32,804 nucleotides of DNA. Source: Candidatus Aenigmarchaeota archaeon CG_4_9_14_3_um_filter_37_18 (GTDB lineage Archaea; Aenigmatarchaeota; Aenigmatarchaeia; CG10238-14). A program made the translations under genes and the position numbers. Each line of letters begins with the position of its first letter. Position 1 is the stretch's first letter. Shown piece after piece: positions 19,245 through 28,767 of this stretch. The stretch is from the NCBI GenBank assembly GCA_002789635.1, contig PFTQ01000061.1:1-32804 (forward strand). Reading direction: 5' to 3'. Under the pieces are notes generated by a model. The model was not told where the DNA came from, ran no database searches, and was given only the letters and a program-made list of their open reading frames with translations.

Positions 19245-22200
19245 TTATATTAACCTTTTAATTAACTTTTCCATTAATTCCTTGTTTATAAGCCCGTTTT
19301 CATATTGCTTGTTTATAGCTGACATAAGCTGGTTCTTTTCATTGCCTAGGCTTGGCTCTATTGCGGCTTTTCCAATGCTTAAGTCATTGATTTTTTCTTC
19401 TATAATCTTCAATAATCCTTGATTTTTTTCCTTCAATTCATCATAGGTTTTTTTAGTTATTATTTTTTCTTTGTGCTGCTCATCAAGGGCTCCAATTATA
19501 TCTTTTATGTTTGACCTTTCTTTTTCAAGCTGCTCCAACATCTCCTGTGTTTTTTCAGCTTCTGCTTCATCTTTTTTTGATTCTTCCTTTTCAATGGAGA
19601 TATTCCTTAATTCTTCAACTGAATTTCTAAGATCGTCAACCAAAAACTTTATAGAATCGATTTCAACTCCGGCTTGATTTTGTATGTACGGCTTTTGTTT
19701 TTGAATAGGCAATTTTTGCATTGCAGGATATATATTTTCTACTCTTTTTTTCTCTTCCTTTTGTTTAAACAAGAAGAAACCAACAATAAAAACAGACACT
19801 ATTAGTGTCATTCCAAAGAATGTTATCAGGATCTGTTTTGTGCTGAAGTCAAGGAAAACTCTTCCAGCTCTTGTCAGTATTGACAATTCATAAATTGCTT
19901 TATTTAATGTGTTCCTTCCGAGATTTATTTGCTCGCTTGATTTCATATAATCTTCAAGCGTGTAATAATTTTCTGCTTCTGTGATTTGTTTATTGACTTC
20001 CTCTAAAAGGCTGATTACGCTGTCTACATTCTGGCCTTTCAATTTCAGCTCCATTGTCTGCAGCTGCATTTTCAAAAGGTCGCTCTTAAGCTGTTCAATT
20101 TGCGGGAGTATAAGCTCTTTCTTTGATTGGTATACCCTTAGGGTTATTGGCTGGGAGTCAGTTGCTCCTTCTTTGGATGACATTTTTATGGAAAGCTGGT
20201 AATCTTTTGATTCTGATGATGGGGGAACTGTTATTTTTTTGATTATGCTTGAGCTTTCTCCTGGTTTAAGGGTAGGGATTTTTTGAATGGTTTGCACCCA
20301 AGTTGAATCTATTCCTTCTATAATCCCATCAATATCATTAAGGTCATTGCCTCCATCATTTTCCACAAATATTATAAGATATTCTGCTGCCCCCCTTTCC
20401 ATTTGGATTAATGAGGGGTATATTTTTGATATTTTCAAAGAGGTTTTGGCTGATGGCTTTATACCTACTCCTGATACTCCTCCAGATGGGGCCCCAGCTG
20501 CTGCTGGTCCAGTTGGTGCCGCAGGCGCTGAAACTTCTGCCAGGAAAGTGTCCTGCGAGAAAACATCTCCCATAGATCCATTTACAACATGCAGCTGACA
20601 ATAAAGACTGTAAGCGCCTTCAGACAGGCTGGACGGCAATAGGATGGTTTTCTGTTCATAGTACTCTTCACCGGAAGATATCAATTTGCTCCAGCTTATC
20701 TGTGAATGATTAGTTATCCCATCATCTATCCAGCAGGTGAATTGGGATTCTGCAGGCCCGTCTCCTTCGTTTGTTGCGTTGACTGTGAAAGCCATTGACT
20801 CTCCAATATATCCGGTAGTTGGTGCGTCTATCTCAAACCTGAAAGGGCCTCCCTGCAATATTCTGAAAGTAGTTATATCTTGTGCATAGCTTCCGTTGAC
20901 AGATGCATTCACCTTTATCATATACTGGCCGTTTATCGGGCTTGATGGGATTGTCCAGCTTGCATAATATATTCCAGTTGAGAATTGGTTGATTGTAAAA
21001 GTGACTGACAATGGGTTAAGGTCAGGGTCATATACGGTAAGATTGACTGATTCTGCATCGACTAGCTTGTTGTTATCATCATAAACTGTTACAAAGAATT
21101 TTGCTGCGTTTGTTGCATACCATAAAGGAACGGTATCAACTTCTACCCTGACTTTGCTTTTTGTGACTGAGAAGACCGATGTTGCAGTTGCAGATGATTG
21201 TGATTTTGTTGCATTTAGCACAACCAGATAGACCCCTTCCTGAGTGCTTGATGAAATATTATAAGAGTAGTAATATAAGCCAGTTGCGTTTGAAAGTTTT
21301 ATCATCTGTGATATGTTGGCAGAATGCTCAACTCCTTTGGATGGATTGTATATTGTCAGGTTCAATGAGTCAGGATCGAGCGGCTGTTTGTTGTTGTCAC
21401 GAATAGTTATCAGGAAATCTAATGTAGAGTTTGGATAAGCAGATGAATCAGAATAAATGGCTGCTTCTATTGGCGTGAGAACAGTGAAGTTGTAGATGTT
21501 TGTCCTGTTTAAGGTTATGTTTGTTGTGCTGTCAAAGTATGTTGAGTTGGAATACAGCTTATATGTCCCCTCAAGGTCGTCGCATGTTATTGTAAATGTT
21601 GGGAACGGCTCTATTGTCCCGTTCGAGTTTGTTGTTGATGTTTGGTTTTGGTTGTTCCATATTAATCTTTCACTCGGGTCTTTCAACTCGAAAGTCACAT
21701 TTGTGTTTTGCAGGGAAATATTTTCCAGGTCTTTGATGAAATAGTATATCCTCCCGCTTCCGCATTTATAATATTGTGTGGATAAAGCGGACATGTTGAT
21801 TACAAGGTTCTTGTATATTGTGAAGTTGCTTGTGTCTAGATTAGAAGCGCTCAGCACATCTATAGATTTTACTGTGAAATTATAAAAGCCTGTTTTTAAT
21901 GTAGATCCCCATGTTGACGGATAATAAGCAGAATAGTAGCTTGTCCAGCTGTCATTCCTTAGGAATTGCATTGATGTAGTATTTACATTCCCATCAGGGT
22001 CTGTCACATTTATTGTCACAGATGAAAGACCGGACTGCGTCCTATCTGTGATGGTTGCATTTATTAGGATGCTGCTGCCTTGCTCTGCTCTTTCTGGTGA
22101 GACTGAAGTTATTGCCACTAATGGACCATATGTCACTGTTATTGCCGTTCGAATAGTCTGAGTTCCGTTGTCTGATGATATCGTATAGTTCCTGTAGAAT

Positions 22201-24938
22201 ATTCCTTGGGTATCATTTGTCTCATAAAGAATAGAAAAGTTGTGCTGGGATGTCTTGCTGAGGGTAAAGTTCAGTTCATTCAAGCTTGTAAAATTTTCCC
22301 ATCCTGATGGAGTTAATGTAAAGTTGAGGATTTGGTTGCCTGTGTTTGCGACTAGTATATCGCACAGAGTGCCGGCTGCATTTTTCATAATCACTTCCTG
22401 GCATAAAGTCTGATTGGTTGACCATGTCTGAGCGACTGGCACTGTTATTGTTATGTTTATTGATGTGTTTTCCACGTTTGTATTGTTTACATTGAAGAAC
22501 CCTGTATAAGTCCCGTTAGTATAGCCCTCTGGAATTGAAAAATTAGCAGATATATTCTGCCATGATCCTGATGACAGGGATGTTATGTTTGATGGAAAGG
22601 CTACATTCCATTCGCTTGGAAACCCATAGGATGAGATGTTTAAATCGTGAATGATGTCGTTGCCTGTTGCGTTTATTAGAAAGTAAACTGACTTGTCAGT
22701 GCCTTCATTTATTGTATCAGTAATATTGCCGGGGGTTATTGCTAAAATAGGGTTGGAGCTTATATTCACATAGCTTGTGTTGGTGGAGTTTGAAGTGGAA
22801 TAGTCTAGGTTGTTCCAGTAAACTGTCGCGTTTATTGTATAGTTGGATGGGTTAGCGCCGGCTGATGTGTTTATTATCACATAGCTTATGAATTCAGCAT
22901 TCGGCAGCATGTCTTCGCATGAAATGGTTGTTGAGTTTGAAGTCCAGCTGCTTGGCTTGGAGATATTGATTTCCGCTGAATGCGCAACGCCCTCCCCTGG
23001 ATTTGTTACATTAACTTTGAATAGCAGCGATGGGTAATAATCTTGTGTTATATTGCTGAAGTCGAATGAGTATGGGGTGATGGTTATATTAAGGGAAGTC
23101 TTCGCAGACTCTGAATAAAAGTAATCATCCCCTGTTGCATTGTTGCCCGACTTTGTGGCGTTGCATTGCAGAATATATTTTCCTAGTTGAGTAGGGGCTG
23201 TGAAGTTTATATAGTATGTTCCGTTCCCGCTATCGGTTTTGTTTGTGACTAATGTCCCATTAAAGGAACAGTCTATTGCTGCGGATGATATATATGTATC
23301 ATTCCTGTAATTCCTGACGGTAACTTCAGCAAGCACTTGCCTGCTGGCATAGCCAAACCTGTTGGATATGGATGAGTTTACATTATAGGCATATGTGACA
23401 TTGAATGCTATTGTTGTCTGGTTGATTTCCTGGTTATATACATCATAAATCTTTGCTGTAAAGTTCCAACTGCCTGTGTTTGAGGAAGCAGGGAGCGTAT
23501 AATTGCCCCCAAAAATTTTATCCCCTGCCGAGGAATCATTGTGAAACCCGTCATCAAATAGTTGAATGGTCACATCATCTGAAGTTCCTGATGTTGCATT
23601 GTTTAATACAGCATAAACAGAGCTTGATGTGTTGAACGGATCTTGGGTTATATTAACTCTTAATACCATAGTCTCATTCCTGTTGTAGATTGCCTGGCCG
23701 GTTGTGATGTTTACTATCACATAATGGAATTCAGCAGATCCCAGATTTTTTTGGGCGGGTGAAACAGTCCTGTTTCTGAAATTTTCAAAACTAGTCAATG
23801 AATCGCTCTCGCTAAAAAATAATAAAGCAGCCTGCCTTATCCAGGATGATATAGTGGTTGATGCTGTCAGCTTGATATTCAAAGCGTCATTTATAATATC
23901 TATGCTTGACTTGAAATTGTCAGTGTTGTTCTCCATATAATTGATAATACCCAGCCCCCCATTCCCGCTCAAAGAATAAGCAAACGCTGATGAGAATGGG
24001 TCTATACTCCAAGAAGTTGGCTGGGTATATCCGGCACCACCTGATAATATTCTACCTGAATCTAAAGTCAACGGATAAGGATAATCAGAGCTCCTGCTGA
24101 TGCTTGAGCCGCTCGTGTTTGTCAGGTTTTGGTCTATCTTCACCCAGGAATTATTCTCATAAAAAACATAGTTTTTCCTGATCTGTGATTGGTATGTCTG
24201 CTCATTTGACCCGAAGACAGTTTCATTTCCAACCTGCTGAAAAGTAAGCCTGACAGGGCCCCTATAGACTAGAGTCATATTACCATATAAGTTAAAGCCA
24301 GTGTCTGTTCCATTATTGTAGCCTGAATACTCAGCTGTTTTAGCGCTTGACCCAGCGTTGAAAATAGTTATCCCGTTTTTGATTTTAGCATAATAAAAAC
24401 CAGAAGTCATTGAAGACCTGTTTGTGTCTATCTTCCATTCCATATTTGAGTTGTTGACTTCCAATTCCTCCTCATCCCATGAATAATTCAGGTCTGTCGG
24501 ATAGGTTGGCACTTCTTTTGTTCCATCTTCTTCCTTTGAAAAGTATATATAATAATATCTGGTTGTGCTTGCGTTGGTTGTTCCATTCATTATCCACACA
24601 ACTTCGCCTATTGCATTGTTTGATTTGTTGAAGGATGTGTACTGGTCGAATTGGCTCGGGGCTTCCCTTTTTATATAGCCTGAGGAATTATACTCAATAA
24701 CCCTGACAGAATTGTTGTCGAAATTGCCTCCATCTAAAAGCGAGGTGAAGTTTACTTCCATTTCTATTGGGAGGCTTGTTCTGTTGTAGCTTCCTGTGCT
24801 TATATTGGCAGATGCCCTATAGTTGTAGGTTGAATTCCACCATTGGAATGAACTGTCTTCCCCAAATGCAAGAACTTTAGGGCTAAATAATCCTAAAAAT
24901 AGCATTAGAGCTAAGCAAATTAACGCCCTTTTCTTCAT
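19245..24938 (-). CDS. Giant sequon-rich cell-surface protein with C-terminal membrane anchor
   Basis: The 1897-residue protein starts with a clear signal peptide (KKRALICLALMLFLGLFSPK then VLA). The first 250 residues resemble DUF2341-type lectin-like domains (FQWWNSTYNYRASANIS). There follow many Ig-like/CARDB/NEW3-type repeats, e.g. ESVNLTVYDPDLNPLSVTFT and the related DSLNLTIYNPSKGVEHSANI. Dozens of N-x-S/T sequons imply heavy N-glycosylation. A Pro/Ala/Gly hinge (APAAPTGPAAAGAPSGG) precedes the last extracellular domains and a helical stalk. One membrane helix (about 1702-1724, ILITFFGMTLIVSVFIVGFF) leads to a 173-residue cytoplasmic tail with a coiled coil and two copies of the motif shared with its neighbours: EKIITKKTYDELKEKNQG and INKQYENGLINKELMEKL. 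It is probably a surface adhesin or sensor tied to a cytoplasmic complex. Confidence 0.8.
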   Translation of the reverse strand: MKKRALICLALMLFLGLFSPKVLAFGEDSSFQWWNSTYNYRASANISTGSYNRTSLPIEMEVNFTSLLDGGNFDNNSVRVIEYNSSGYIKREAPSQFDQYTSFNKSNNAIGEVVWIMNGTTNASTTRYYYIYFSKEEDGTKEVPTYPTDLNYSWDEEELEVNNSNMEWKIDTNRSSMTSGFYYAKIKNGITIFNAGSSAKTAEYSGYNNGTDTGFNLYGNMTLVYRGPVRLTFQQVGNETVFGSNEQTYQSQIRKNYVFYENNSWVKIDQNLTNTSGSSISRSSDYPYPLTLDSGRILSGGAGYTQPTSWSIDPFSSAFAYSLSGNGGLGIINYMENNTDNFKSSIDIINDALNIKLTASTTISSWIRQAALLFFSESDSLTSFENFRNRTVSPAQKNLGSAEFHYVIVNITTGQAIYNRNETMVLRVNITQDPFNTSSSVYAVLNNATSGTSDDVTIQLFDDGFHNDSSAGDKIFGGNYTLPASSNTGSWNFTAKIYDVYNQEINQTTIAFNVTYAYNVNSSISNRFGYASRQVLAEVTVRNYRNDTYISSAAIDCSFNGTLVTNKTDSGNGTYYINFTAPTQLGKYILQCNATKSGNNATGDDYFYSESAKTSLNITITPYSFDFSNITQDYYPSLLFKVNVTNPGEGVAHSAEINISKPSSWTSNSTTISCEDMLPNAEFISYVIINTSAGANPSNYTINATVYWNNLDYSTSNSTNTSYVNISSNPILAITPGNITDTINEGTDKSVYFLINATGNDIIHDLNISSYGFPSEWNVAFPSNITSLSSGSWQNISANFSIPEGYTNGTYTGFFNVNNTNVENTSINITITVPVAQTWSTNQTLCQEVIMKNAAGTLCDILVANTGNQILNFTLTPSGWENFTSLNELNFTLSKTSQHNFSILYETNDTQGIFYRNYTISSDNGTQTIRTAITVTYGPLVAITSVSPERAEQGSSILINATITDRTQSGLSSVTINVTDPDGNVNTTSMQFLRNDSWTSYYSAYYPSTWGSTLKTGFYNFTVKSIDVLSASNLDTSNFTIYKNLVINMSALSTQYYKCGSGRIYYFIKDLENISLQNTNVTFELKDPSERLIWNNQNQTSTTNSNGTIEPFPTFTITCDDLEGTYKLYSNSTYFDSTTNITLNRTNIYNFTVLTPIEAAIYSDSSAYPNSTLDFLITIRDNNKQPLDPDSLNLTIYNPSKGVEHSANISQMIKLSNATGLYYYSYNISSSTQEGVYLVVLNATKSQSSATATSVFSVTKSKVRVEVDTVPLWYATNAAKFFVTVYDDNNKLVDAESVNLTVYDPDLNPLSVTFTINQFSTGIYYASWTIPSSPINGQYMIKVNASVNGSYAQDITTFRILQGGPFRFEIDAPTTGYIGESMAFTVNATNEGDGPAESQFTCWIDDGITNHSQISWSKLISSGEEYYEQKTILLPSSLSEGAYSLYCQLHVVNGSMGDVFSQDTFLAEVSAPAAPTGPAAAGAPSGGVSGVGIKPSAKTSLKISKIYPSLIQMERGAAEYLIIFVENDGGNDLNDIDGIIEGIDSTWVQTIQKIPTLKPGESSSIIKKITVPPSSESKDYQLSIKMSSKEGATDSQPITLRVYQSKKELILPQIEQLKSDLLKMQLQTMELKLKGQNVDSVISLLEEVNKQITEAENYYTLEDYMKSSEQINLGRNTLNKAIYELSILTRAGRVFLDFSTKQILITFFGMTLIVSVFIVGFFLFKQKEEKKRVENIYPAMQKLPIQKQKPYIQNQAGVEIDSIKFLVDDLRNSVEELRNISIEKEESKKDEAEAEKTQEMLEQLEKERSNIKDIIGALDEQHKEKIITKKTYDELKEKNQGLLKIIEEKINDLSIGKAAIEPSLGNEKNQLMSAINKQYENGLINKELMEKLIKRLI

Positions 24939-24949
24939 TCAATCATCTA

Positions 24950-26944
24950 TCAGGTTGGTACCGGTACTTTTTCCTTTGTAATTTCTTCATCCAGATTGTT
25001 TTCTTGAGGGTTTTTCTTTAATTCAGCCGGCTTTTCTGGTTCAGGCTCTTCCTTGGCTTCAGGCTTCTCTTCTTTTTGGGCTTCAGTTTTGGGAGTTTCT
25101 TGCCCTGTTAATTCTTTTGTTTCAGTTTGTTTTGGCTCTTCTTTTGGTTTAGAATTTTCTTCAGCCGATTTCTTCTGCTCTTCTCCGTTGATTTCTGTTT
25201 TTTCTTCAACTAGTTTTTCTAGCTCAGGCTTCTCTTCTTTTGTTTCATCTTGCGTTGGCTCTTCTTTTCCTTCTATTTTTGGCAGGTTCAGATGAATAAG
25301 GCTTTCTCTTCCTTTTGAAACCTTCACTACATAACCCTCTTTTTCAAGATTTCCAATTAATCTGGAAATATAACTCAATTTATCATGATCATAATTTTCC
25401 CTGTAGATAGTTTTGGCTAAATTTTTGATGGGAATGCTGTTCTTTTCCTCGGTAGCTTCAGAGCTGTAAAGCACTGACAGCAATTGCTTCTCTCTTTTTG
25501 ATAAGTTTTCGAATTTCTTATCCTCTGATAATTTCTCCCATATTTCGATGAACTTCGAGCCTTCATGTGATTTTTCTTCTTCCGGCTCTGGAGTTTCTTG
25601 CTCTTGGCCAGCCTTCTGGACTACCCCAGGATTTTCAGGCTCTTTAACTTTCTTCTGTTCGGTTATTTTTTTTGCTTGTTCGCCGATCAGCTTATTCTCT
25701 TCGTTTGTTTTATCTTTCTTTTCTTCTTTTACTTCAGGCGGCTTATTAAAGTCCTCGAATGGGATAATTATTTCCTCTGGATTAAGTAGTGAATCGATCC
25801 TTTCAATCTCGGCAAGATTCTTTTTCCTAACATCCTTGAAAGTTTTGTCGTTTATCAAATTGGATTTGTACTGCTTCTCAATCTCATCCAAAAACCACAT
25901 AATTTTTTCTTTTTTTGCCTCAAGATCTTTCTTCTCATCTTCTTTTGAAGCAAGCTTAGAAGATAGTTTTTGGAGCTGCTCATAAGACCATTCTTTCAAT
26001 AGTTCTGCATTGTCACTGACAGGCTTCAAGGATTCATTAATCTTTCTTTTCATATCTTCCTCAATATCAGATTTAAATTCAGTGAATTTCTTGTCGAACT
26101 CCCTTTGATCCACGAAAGACTCCATCTTTATCTTTAAGAGGTCTATTTCTTTTAGTGAATCTTTGCTCATGTCTTCCAGTTTTTCCAGGGTGTTTACGTA
26201 ATCTCTGATTTCATTTACCCTCTTTTCCATCTCAAAATAAGCATTTTCAGCCTTTGAGGAGAGCACCTCAACCTTCTTTTCTCTTTCATTCATGATTGAT
26301 AGCTTGTCGTTCATCAGGTTGTGAATTTTTATTATATTTTCAAAGTTCCCTATCTTGTCAAGGAGCCTCTGGACTTTCTCAGATTTTTCCCGTATGTCAT
26401 TGATATGGGCTTCATTTTTTTCAAGCCTCCCGTCTTTTTCTAGGGAGCCCTTCTCTATTTTCTGGAGTTTCAGCGTCATTTTTTCAGGCTCTAGAACCTC
26501 CATCACAGATTTAATTTTTTCATATTCAAGGATTACATCTTTTACTTCTTTTTCCCTCTGAAGGAACATAGCCCTCAGCTCCCCTAACTCACCAGACAAT
26601 TTATCTATTCTTTCATCGGTTTTCATTTTAAGGTCTTTTATAAAGTCTATCTGCTGGTTGAATTTCTCAAACATGAACATTATTTTTTCTTTGTCGACTT
26701 CGCCAACAGAAGAGCTTATCTGAGATGTGTCCATGCTTACTTCAGCCTTTGGGGGTTCGGGTTTTTTATTTTCTGGCTGTTCTTCTTCTAATATAAAGTC
26801 AGGAGCCACCCCAGCTGACTGTATCTGGTCCAAAGTTAGAACAGAGCGCTTCTCTAGAGGTGCGCCTACAATCTTTTTTATCTTATTCCCAAATTTTGAG
26901 AATAGTCCATTCCCCTTTCCAGGATTTTCGATATCATCAGGCAT
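24950..26944 (-). CDS. Coiled-coil and winged-helix scaffold protein of the surface operon
   Basis: The 664-residue cytoplasmic protein begins with a basic segment (FSKFGNKIKKIVGAPLEKRS), then a long coiled coil (about 75-345) including GELRAMFLQREKEVKDVILE. The motif KKEKIMWFLDEIEKQYKSNL then INDKTFKDVRKKN (about 343-380) matches the hairpins in the two downstream proteins. After a Glu/Lys-rich linker comes a winged-helix-like domain (about 475-560: LSKREKQLLSVLYSSEATEE, then LSYISRLIGNLEKEGYVVKV). The tail is highly acidic/lysine-rich low complexity. First gene of the operon, 11 bases before the giant gene. The coiled-coil layout recalls archaellum accessory proteins ArlC/D/E, but their conserved C-terminal domain is missing. 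Role inferred as a scaffold linking surface protein and signalling. Confidence 0.6.
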   Translation of the reverse strand: MPDDIENPGKGNGLFSKFGNKIKKIVGAPLEKRSVLTLDQIQSAGVAPDFILEEEQPENKKPEPPKAEVSMDTSQISSSVGEVDKEKIMFMFEKFNQQIDFIKDLKMKTDERIDKLSGELGELRAMFLQREKEVKDVILEYEKIKSVMEVLEPEKMTLKLQKIEKGSLEKDGRLEKNEAHINDIREKSEKVQRLLDKIGNFENIIKIHNLMNDKLSIMNEREKKVEVLSSKAENAYFEMEKRVNEIRDYVNTLEKLEDMSKDSLKEIDLLKIKMESFVDQREFDKKFTEFKSDIEEDMKRKINESLKPVSDNAELLKEWSYEQLQKLSSKLASKEDEKKDLEAKKEKIMWFLDEIEKQYKSNLINDKTFKDVRKKNLAEIERIDSLLNPEEIIIPFEDFNKPPEVKEEKKDKTNEENKLIGEQAKKITEQKKVKEPENPGVVQKAGQEQETPEPEEEKSHEGSKFIEIWEKLSEDKKFENLSKREKQLLSVLYSSEATEEKNSIPIKNLAKTIYRENYDHDKLSYISRLIGNLEKEGYVVKVSKGRESLIHLNLPKIEGKEEPTQDETKEEKPELEKLVEEKTEINGEEQKKSAEENSKPKEEPKQTETKELTGQETPKTEAQKEEKPEAKEEPEPEKPAELKKNPQENNLDEEITKEKVPVPT

Positions 26945-27120
26945 ATGTAATTAATTTATTTTTAGGCGATATAAAACTTTTTTGGCCTGTTTTAACCGAC
27001 AATTAATGGCTAAAAAAGCAAATATGATAGAATAAAAAGCTAATCAATGCTTATGCATAACTTTTTCTTTTCACCCAACAAATTATAATTCATTCATTTT
27101 TATTAAATAAAGGGGTAAAA
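26945..27120. promoter_or_regulatory. Divergent promoter region between surface operon and histidine kinase
   Basis: AT-rich. On the plus strand AATTATAATTC (about 27079-27089) is a TATA candidate for the kinase gene, with GGGG just before its start. On the minus strand, TTTATATCGCC (about 26975-26965) is a TATA candidate for the surface operon. Shared control of both sides is possible. Confidence 0.4.
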
Positions 27121-27999
27121 ATGGGAATAATAATCCAAAAAATGATGGGATGGGTTTTTATAGTAGGTCTCCTAATCTTTTTTTCCGGCTTAAGTAGCTT
27201 AAATTTAGCTGAAAAATTACTTGCTTTTTTTGTGATAATTTCAATAGGCTTATTCGCTCTTCGATTAATCACAAAGGATCTCATACCAAGGGATAAGCTG
27301 GAAATGGAAATTAAGAAAGTTGACGAGCTTAAATCAGATGCTATAAGGGATGTCTCACATGAATTCAGAAACAATATCTCTTTCATTTTCAATGCTGTCG
27401 GCTTGCTAAAAGATGAAGTTGAAAAATCCAGTCCTGACAAAAGAAGAATAAGAGAACTCTTTAACACGATATCCATGTATTCCAGAAGGTTTGAAAGCCA
27501 AATATCCTCTATCCTGCAGTTCGGGATGCTTGAAAGAATGGAAGATACAGAAAAGGAGAAAGTGGATGTCCCAGCTATTATTAATAATGTTGTGAAGGAG
27601 CACGGGGAAGTTGCCAAAGAAAAAGGATTGAAGATAATAACTAAAATCGAAAAGGTTCCTTACATGCTTGGAAATTCTGAATTAATAAGGACACTAGTCA
27701 GGAACTTGGTGAGCAATGCAGTTAAATTCACTGATAAAGGCTGTGTCAGGATCGCCTGCAAAAAACAGGATAATGATATGATGATATTGGTTGAAGATAC
27801 TGGGGTGGGAATAAAGAAAGAGAATATTGAAAAATTATTCAGGCCATACTCAAAGCTTGACCCGCTCAAGGATGGGATTGGCGTCGGCTTGGTGATATGC
27901 AAAAAGATTGTTAACCTCCATAAAGGAACGATTAAGGTTGAATCAAAACTTGGAAAGGGGACTAAGTTTACCATTCTAATACCGATTAGGGCTTGCTGA
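27121..27999 (+). CDS. Membrane-bound sensor histidine kinase
   Basis: The 292-residue kinase has two N-terminal membrane helices (about 9-28 and 30-50) with almost no outside loop, so it probably senses within the membrane or through a partner. The HisKA region has the phospho-acceptor H80 in IRDVSHEFRNNISFIFNAVG. The ATPase domain has the N box LVRNLVSNAVKFTDKG, G1 VEDTGVGIKKENIEKLF and G2 DGIGVGLVICKKIVNLHKG. It heads a run with two CheY-like receivers, CheC-like and CheD-like genes, transcribed away from the surface operon. No CheA-type P1/P5 domains. Confidence 0.88.
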   Translation: MGIIIQKMMGWVFIVGLLIFFSGLSSLNLAEKLLAFFVIISIGLFALRLITKDLIPRDKLEMEIKKVDELKSDAIRDVSHEFRNNISFIFNAVGLLKDEVEKSSPDKRRIRELFNTISMYSRRFESQISSILQFGMLERMEDTEKEKVDVPAIINNVVKEHGEVAKEKGLKIITKIEKVPYMLGNSELIRTLVRNLVSNAVKFTDKGCVRIACKKQDNDMMILVEDTGVGIKKENIEKLFRPYSKLDPLKDGIGVGLVICKKIVNLHKGTIKVESKLGKGTKFTILIPIRAC

Positions 28000-28044
28000 A
28001 TAGGATAATAGATATTTATTTTAAGAATCCCAATATTCTAAAAT

Positions 28045-28410
28045 ATGGTAAAAATACTGATGGTAGAGGACTCTGCTTTTGAGAGGGAGGGAATCAAAAA
28101 TTTCCTGAGGAAATATAATTATATAGACGTAATTGAAGCAGTTGACGGGTATGAAGGGGTCAAAAAATACAAGGAGCAAAAGCCTGATTTAGTTTTATTG
28201 GATTTGAAGCTTCCTGGAATGATGAATGGCTTTGATGTTTTCAGGGAGATCAGAAAAATAAACCCTTCTGCTAAATGCATAGTTGTGAGCATCAACAGGT
28301 CAGACGATATAATAAAGAAAGCCATGGAGATGGGGATAAATTATTACATTGACAAGCCAGTCACAGAATCGAAGCTTATACCTGTTATAAAAGAGGTGCT
28401 TGGGAAATGA
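28045..28410 (+). CDS. Stand-alone CheY-like response regulator 1
   Basis: The 121-residue receiver domain has the acidic pair in MVEDSAFERE, the phospho-acceptor aspartate in LVLLDLKLPG (about D53), the switch Ser in CIVVSI and the conserved Lys in YIDKPVTE. There is no output domain, so it acts by docking to another protein. A TATA-like stretch stands about 25-30 bases before the ATG, so a leaderless transcript is possible. Its stop overlaps the next receiver start (ATGA). Confidence 0.9.
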   Translation: MVKILMVEDSAFEREGIKNFLRKYNYIDVIEAVDGYEGVKKYKEQKPDLVLLDLKLPGMMNGFDVFREIRKINPSAKCIVVSINRSDDIIKKAMEMGINYYIDKPVTESKLIPVIKEVLGK

Positions 28411-28766
28411 AAAAAATACTGATTGCCGACGACTCCTTTTTTGTAAAGAAATCCTTGACAGATATTTTAAACCATGCCGGCTATAAAAATATAATCACGG
28501 CTTCTGACGGAGCTGAGGCGATTGAAAAATACATAAAAGAAAAGCCTGACCTTATTTTTTTGGATATTATAATGGATAAAAAAAATGGGATTGAAGTCCT
28601 TGAAGAAATCAGGGAAGAAGACACTGAAACCCGTGTGGTGATGCTGACAATAATTGGGCAGAGGGAAATTTTAAGCAGGGTCTTAGCTCTTGGAGTTTCA
28701 GAATATATTGTGAAGCCTTTCAACGAGGAGAGAATCCTGTCTGTCGTAAAAAAAATTCTTGAATAA
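28407..28766 (+). CDS. Stand-alone CheY-like response regulator 2
   Basis: The 119-residue receiver domain has the acidic pair in ILIADDSFFVKKSL, phospho-acceptor aspartate in LIFLDIIMDKKNG (about D53), the switch Thr in VVMLTIIGQ and the Lys in YIVKPFNEER. It overlaps the first receiver gene by 4 bases. The two receivers differ in the alpha4/beta5 docking face, so they probably bind different partners, or one acts as phosphate sink. Confidence 0.9.
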   Translation: MKKILIADDSFFVKKSLTDILNHAGYKNIITASDGAEAIEKYIKEKPDLIFLDIIMDKKNGIEVLEEIREEDTETRVVMLTIIGQREILSRVLALGVSEYIVKPFNEERILSVVKKILE

Positions 28767-28767
28767 A

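Noticed and set aside
24950-26944. Assigning the 664 aa protein as archaellum protein ArlC/D/E
   Set aside because: Only coiled-coil character is similar; the conserved ArlD/E C-terminal domain is not present and no archaellum genes are nearby.
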